Source: Nomia melanderi
Lineage: Eukaryota > Arthropoda > Insecta > Hymenoptera > Halictidae
Direction: 5' to 3'
Assembly: GCF_051020985.1 (NCBI RefSeq)
Contig: NC_134999.1
Coordinates: 5,022,001-5,086,000, forward strand
Length of the DNA stretch: 64,000 nucleotides
Shown: positions 60,550 to 64,000 of the stretch, piece after piece
Position numbering within the stretch: the first letter of the stretch is position 1
Layout: every line of letters begins with the position of its first letter
Translations under genes and position numbers: made by a program
Notes under the pieces: generated by a model
What the model saw: only the letters and a program-made list of their open reading frames with translations
Databases searched by the model: none
Told to the model about the DNA's origin: nothing

Positions 60550-63500
60550 CGTATGTAGCCTTGGTCCTTATGAGATGTAGTCATGTAGTCCCATCACTGC
60601 TAAGTCAAATGGCTATCCCCGACCTTCCTGGCAATTCTGCCCGACGGAATCCAAGTTTTCCACTTTGGAAACCCGGATTGTATAGTCTAAAGTTAATTTC
60701 GACCAAAAGTATCCCGGCCTTCCCATCGGTCAGCCGGATGTAGCCTTGGTCCCTATGAGACCTCGCCCTGCTGTCCAATCACTGCTAAGTCAAATGGCTA
60801 CCCCCGACCTTCCTGACAATTCTGTCCGACGGAATCCAAGTTTTGCACTTTGGAAACCTGGATCGAATAGTCTAAAGTCAATTTCGTCCAAAAGAATCCC
60901 GACTTTCCCATCGGTCAGCCGGATGTAGCCTTGGTCCCTATGAGACCTCGTCCAGGAGTCCCATCACAGCTATGTCAAATGGCAGCTACCCCCGACATTC
61001 CTGGCTACTCTGCCCGACGGAATCCAAGTTTTCCACTTTGATAACCTGATTTCTATAGTCTAAAGTCAATTTCGACCAAAAGTATTCCGACCTTCCCATC
61101 GGTCAGCCGGATGTAGCCTTGGTCCCTATGAGACCTCGCCCTGGTGTCCAATCACTGCTAAGTCAAATTTCTACCCCCGACCTTCCTGGCAATTCTGCCC
61201 GACGAAATCCAAGTTTTCCAATTTGGAAACCTGGTTTGTATAGTCTAAAGTCATTTTCGACCAAAAGTATCCAGACCTTCCCATCGGCCAACCGGATGTG
61301 GCCTTGGTCCCTATGAGACCTCGCCCTGGTGTCCAGTCACTGCTAAGGCAAATGGATAACCCCGAACTTCCTGGGAATTCTGGCCGACGGAATCCAAGTT
61401 TTGCACTTTGGAAACCTGGTTTGTATAGCCTAAAGTCATTTTCGACTGAAAGTATCCAGACCTTCCCATCGGTCAGCCGGATGTAGCTTTGGTCCCTAAG
61501 AGACCTCTCCCTGGTGTCCAATCACTTCTAAGACAAATGGCTTCCCCCGACCTTCCTGGCAATTCCGGCCGACGGAATCCAAGTTTTCCACTTTGGAAAC
61601 CTGGATTGTATAGTCTAAAGTCAATTTCGACCAAAAGTATCCCGACCTTCCCATCGGTCAGCCGGATGTAGCCTTCGTCCCTATGAGACATCGTCCTGGA
61701 TTCCCATCACTGGTAAGTCAAATGGCTACCGCCGACCTTCCTGGCAATTCTGGCCGACGGAATCCAAGTTTTCCACTTTGGAAACCTTTATTGTTTAGCC
61801 TAAAGTCAATTTCGACCAAAAGTATCCCGAACTTCTCATCGGTCAGCCGGATGTAGCCTTGGTCGCTATTAGATCTCGTCCTGCAGTCCCATCACTGCTA
61901 AGTCAAATGACTACCCCGACCTTCATGGCAATTCTGCCCGACGGAATCCAAGTTTTCCACTTTGGAAACCTGGTTTGTATAGTCTAAAGTCAATATCGAC
62001 CAAAAGTATCCCGACCTTCCCATCGGTCAGCCGGATGTAGCCTTCGTCCCTATGAGACCTCGTCCTGGAGTCCCATCACTGCTAAGTCAAATCACTACCC
62101 CCGACCTTCCTGGCAATTCTGCCCGACGGAATCCAAGTTTTCCACTTTGGCAACCTGGTTTGTATAGTCTAAAGTCATTTTATACCAAAAGTATCCAGAC
62201 CTTCCCATCGGTCAGCCGGATGTAGCCTTGGACCCTGTGAGATCTCGTCCTGGAGTCCCATCACTGCTAAGTCGAATGGCTACCCCCGACCTTCCTGCCA
62301 ATTCTGCCCGACGGAGTCCAAGTTTTCCACTTTGGAAACCTGGTTTGTATAGTCTAAAGTCAATTTCGACCAAAAGTATCCCGACCTTCCCATCGGTCAG
62401 CCGGATGTAGCCTTCGTCCCTATGAGACCTCGTACTGGAGTCCCATCAGTGCTAAGTCAAATCACTACCCCCGACCTTCCTGGCAATTTTGGCCGACGGA
62501 ATCCAAGTTTTCCACTTTGGCAACCTGGTTTGTATAGTCTAAAGTCAATTTCGTCCAAAAGTATCCCGAACTTCCCATCGGTCAGCCGGATGTAGCCTGG
62601 GAACCTATGAGACCTCGTCCTGGTGTCCCATCACTGCTAAGTCAAATGGCTTCCCCCGACCTTCCTGGCAATTCTGCCCGACGGAGTCCAAGTTTTCCAC
62701 TTTGGAAACCTGGATTGTTTAGTCTAATGTCAATTTCGACCAAAAGAATCCCGACATTCCCATCGGTCAGCCGGATGTATCCTTGGTCCCTATGAGACCT
62801 CTCCCTGGTGACCAATCACCGCTAAGTCAAATGGCTTCCCCCGACCTTCCTGGCAATTCTGGCCGACGGAATCCAAGTTTTCCACTTTGGTAACCTGGTT
62901 TGTATAGTCTAAAGTCAATTTCGACCAAAAGTATCCCGACCCTCCCATCGGTCAGCCGGATGTAGCCTTGTTCCCTATGTGACCTCTCCCTGGTGTCCAA
63001 TCACTGCCAAGTTAAATGGCTCCCCCGACCTTCCTGGCAATTCCGGCCGACGGAGCCAAAGTTTTCCACTTTGGAAACCTGGTTTGTATAGTCTACAGTC
63101 AATTTCGACTAAAAGTATCCCGAACTTCCCATCGGTCTGCCGGATGTAGCCTTTGAACCTGAGACCTCGTCCTGGAGTCCCATCACTGCTAAGTCAAATG
63201 ACTACCCCCGACCTTCCTGCCAATTCTGCCCGACGGAGTCCAAGATTTCCACTTTGGAAACCTGGATTGTTTAGTCTAAAGTCAATTTCGACCAAAAGTA
63301 TCCCGAACTTCCCATCGGTCAGTCGGATGTAGCCTTGGGACCTATGAGACCTCGTCCTGGAGTCCCTTCACTGCTAAGTCAAATGTCTACCCCCGACCTT
63401 CTTGGCAATTCTACCCGACGGAATCCAAGTTTTGCACTTTGGAAACCTGGATTGTATAGTCTAAAGTCAATTTCGACCAAATGTATCCCGACCTTCCCAT

Positions 63501-63693
63501 CGGTCAGCAGGATGTAGCCTTGGTCCCTATGAGATCTCTCCCTGGTGTCCAATCACTTCTAAGTCAAATGGCTTCCCCCGACCTTCCTGGCATTTCTGGC
63601 CGACGGAATCCAAGTTTTCCACTTTGAAAACCTGGTTTCTATAGTCTAAAGTCAATTTCGACCAAAAGAATCCCGACATTCCCATCGGTCTGC
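60550..63693. repeat. 17-monomer higher-order unit, restarting at 63694
   Basis: The distinctive monomer with CTTATGAGATGTAGTCATGTAG at about 60565 reappears at 63709, an offset of 3144 bp (17 monomers minus 1 bp). From 63694 to the window end the sequence follows 60550 onwards almost without change. Within the unit, 60746-61671 matches 54650-55575 (offset 6096) and 61691-63690 matches 56150-58150 (offset 5541). The unit is therefore itself a copy of 54.65-58.15 kb with three monomers (555 bp) removed. Confidence 0.85.
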
Positions 63694-64000
63694 CGGATGT
63701 AGCCTTGGTCCTTATGAGATGTAGTCATGTAGTCCCATCACTGCTAAGTCAAATGGCTATCCCCGACCTTCCTGGCAATTCTGCCCGACGGAATCCAAGT
63801 TTTCCACTTTGGAAACCCGGATTGTATAGTCTAAAGTTAATTTCGACCAAAAGTATCCCGGCCTTCCCATCGGTCAGCCGGATGTAGCCTTGGTCCCTAT
63901 GAGACCTCGCCCTGCTGTCCAATCACTGCTAAGTCAAATGGCTACCCCCGACCTTCCTGACAATTCTGTCCGACGGAATCCAAGTTTTGCACTTTGGAAA

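Larger units (their letters stand above)
32287..64000. repeat. Right satellite array, same 185-bp monomer, about 171 copies
   Basis: This is the same monomer family and orientation as the left array. It resumes inside a monomer at ACCTCGTCCTGG and continues to the window end. Subfamily variants are shared with the left array. One example is the unusual monomer with ATGACACATCG and GGAGTCCAAACACTGC at 25384 and 45979; another is the pair near 8929 and 52061. The two arrays are therefore parts of one satellite field split by the island, not independent satellites. Spacing is mainly 184-185 bp, with 182-bp monomers where TAT is missing from CCTATGAG. No gene is visible. The 60-residue plus-strand frames and the longer minus-strand frames (up to 175 residues, 57986-58513) are repeat translations. 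Confidence 0.97.

Noticed and set aside
1..64000. CENP-B box in the satellite monomer
   Set aside because: The closest segment, TTCGACCAAAAGTATCCCG, does not fit the TTCG-N4-A-N2-CGGG core on either strand.

Overview
The window is almost entirely eukaryotic satellite DNA. Two long arrays of the same tandem repeat, with a monomer of about 185 bp, fill positions 1-25632 (about 138 monomers) and 32287-64000 (about 171 monomers). All monomers lie in the same orientation and diverge by scattered substitutions and small indels. Both arrays run off the ends of the window. Nothing bacterial is present: no operons, no ribosome-binding sites, no long ORFs, no CRISPR. The many 60-residue ORFs are one reading frame of the satellite, recurring once per monomer, and are not genes. 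Nucleosome-scale monomers, higher-order repeat blocks and whole-monomer gains and losses are typical of centromeric or pericentromeric heterochromatin. The AT-rich but CpG-containing island suggests an insect, possibly a hymenopteran, but nothing in the window proves the taxon.

The left array contains several long-range duplications. The clearest is a block of about 4.25 kb (12063-16309) that is repeated directly after itself from 16310 to about 19600, with five monomers missing. The right array has similar copies: 36310-37225 at 41860-42775, 32740-33798 at 42727-43785, 34110-34930 at 44466-45286, and 54650-58150 at 60746-63690. Copies usually differ by whole numbers of monomers, as expected from in-register unequal exchange. 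A 17-monomer unit (60550-63693) starts repeating at 63694.

The exception is a 6.65-kb island of non-satellite DNA (25633-32286). Its two ends consist of related, partly truncated copies of a unit of about 1 kb: 25633-26155 plus 26156-26345 on the left, and 30547-31530 plus 31531-32285 on the right. Between them lies 4.2 kb of mostly AT-rich sequence with a 10-bp minisatellite, a (TG)18 tract, two pre-miRNA-like foldbacks and a cluster of about 11 copies of a degenerate bipartite motif resembling TTAGCGTTGCGA-N(10-18)-CGCGTTT. The ~1-kb unit carries several stem-loops in which copies differ by compensatory base changes. That suggests a structured RNA or a structured mobile-element terminal region. 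I found no transposase, reverse transcriptase, integrase or any other recognisable protein in the island.

The best candidates for something undescribed are the covarying hairpins of the ~1-kb unit and the clustered GTTGCGA/CGCGTTT motif. I cannot classify either from sequence alone.
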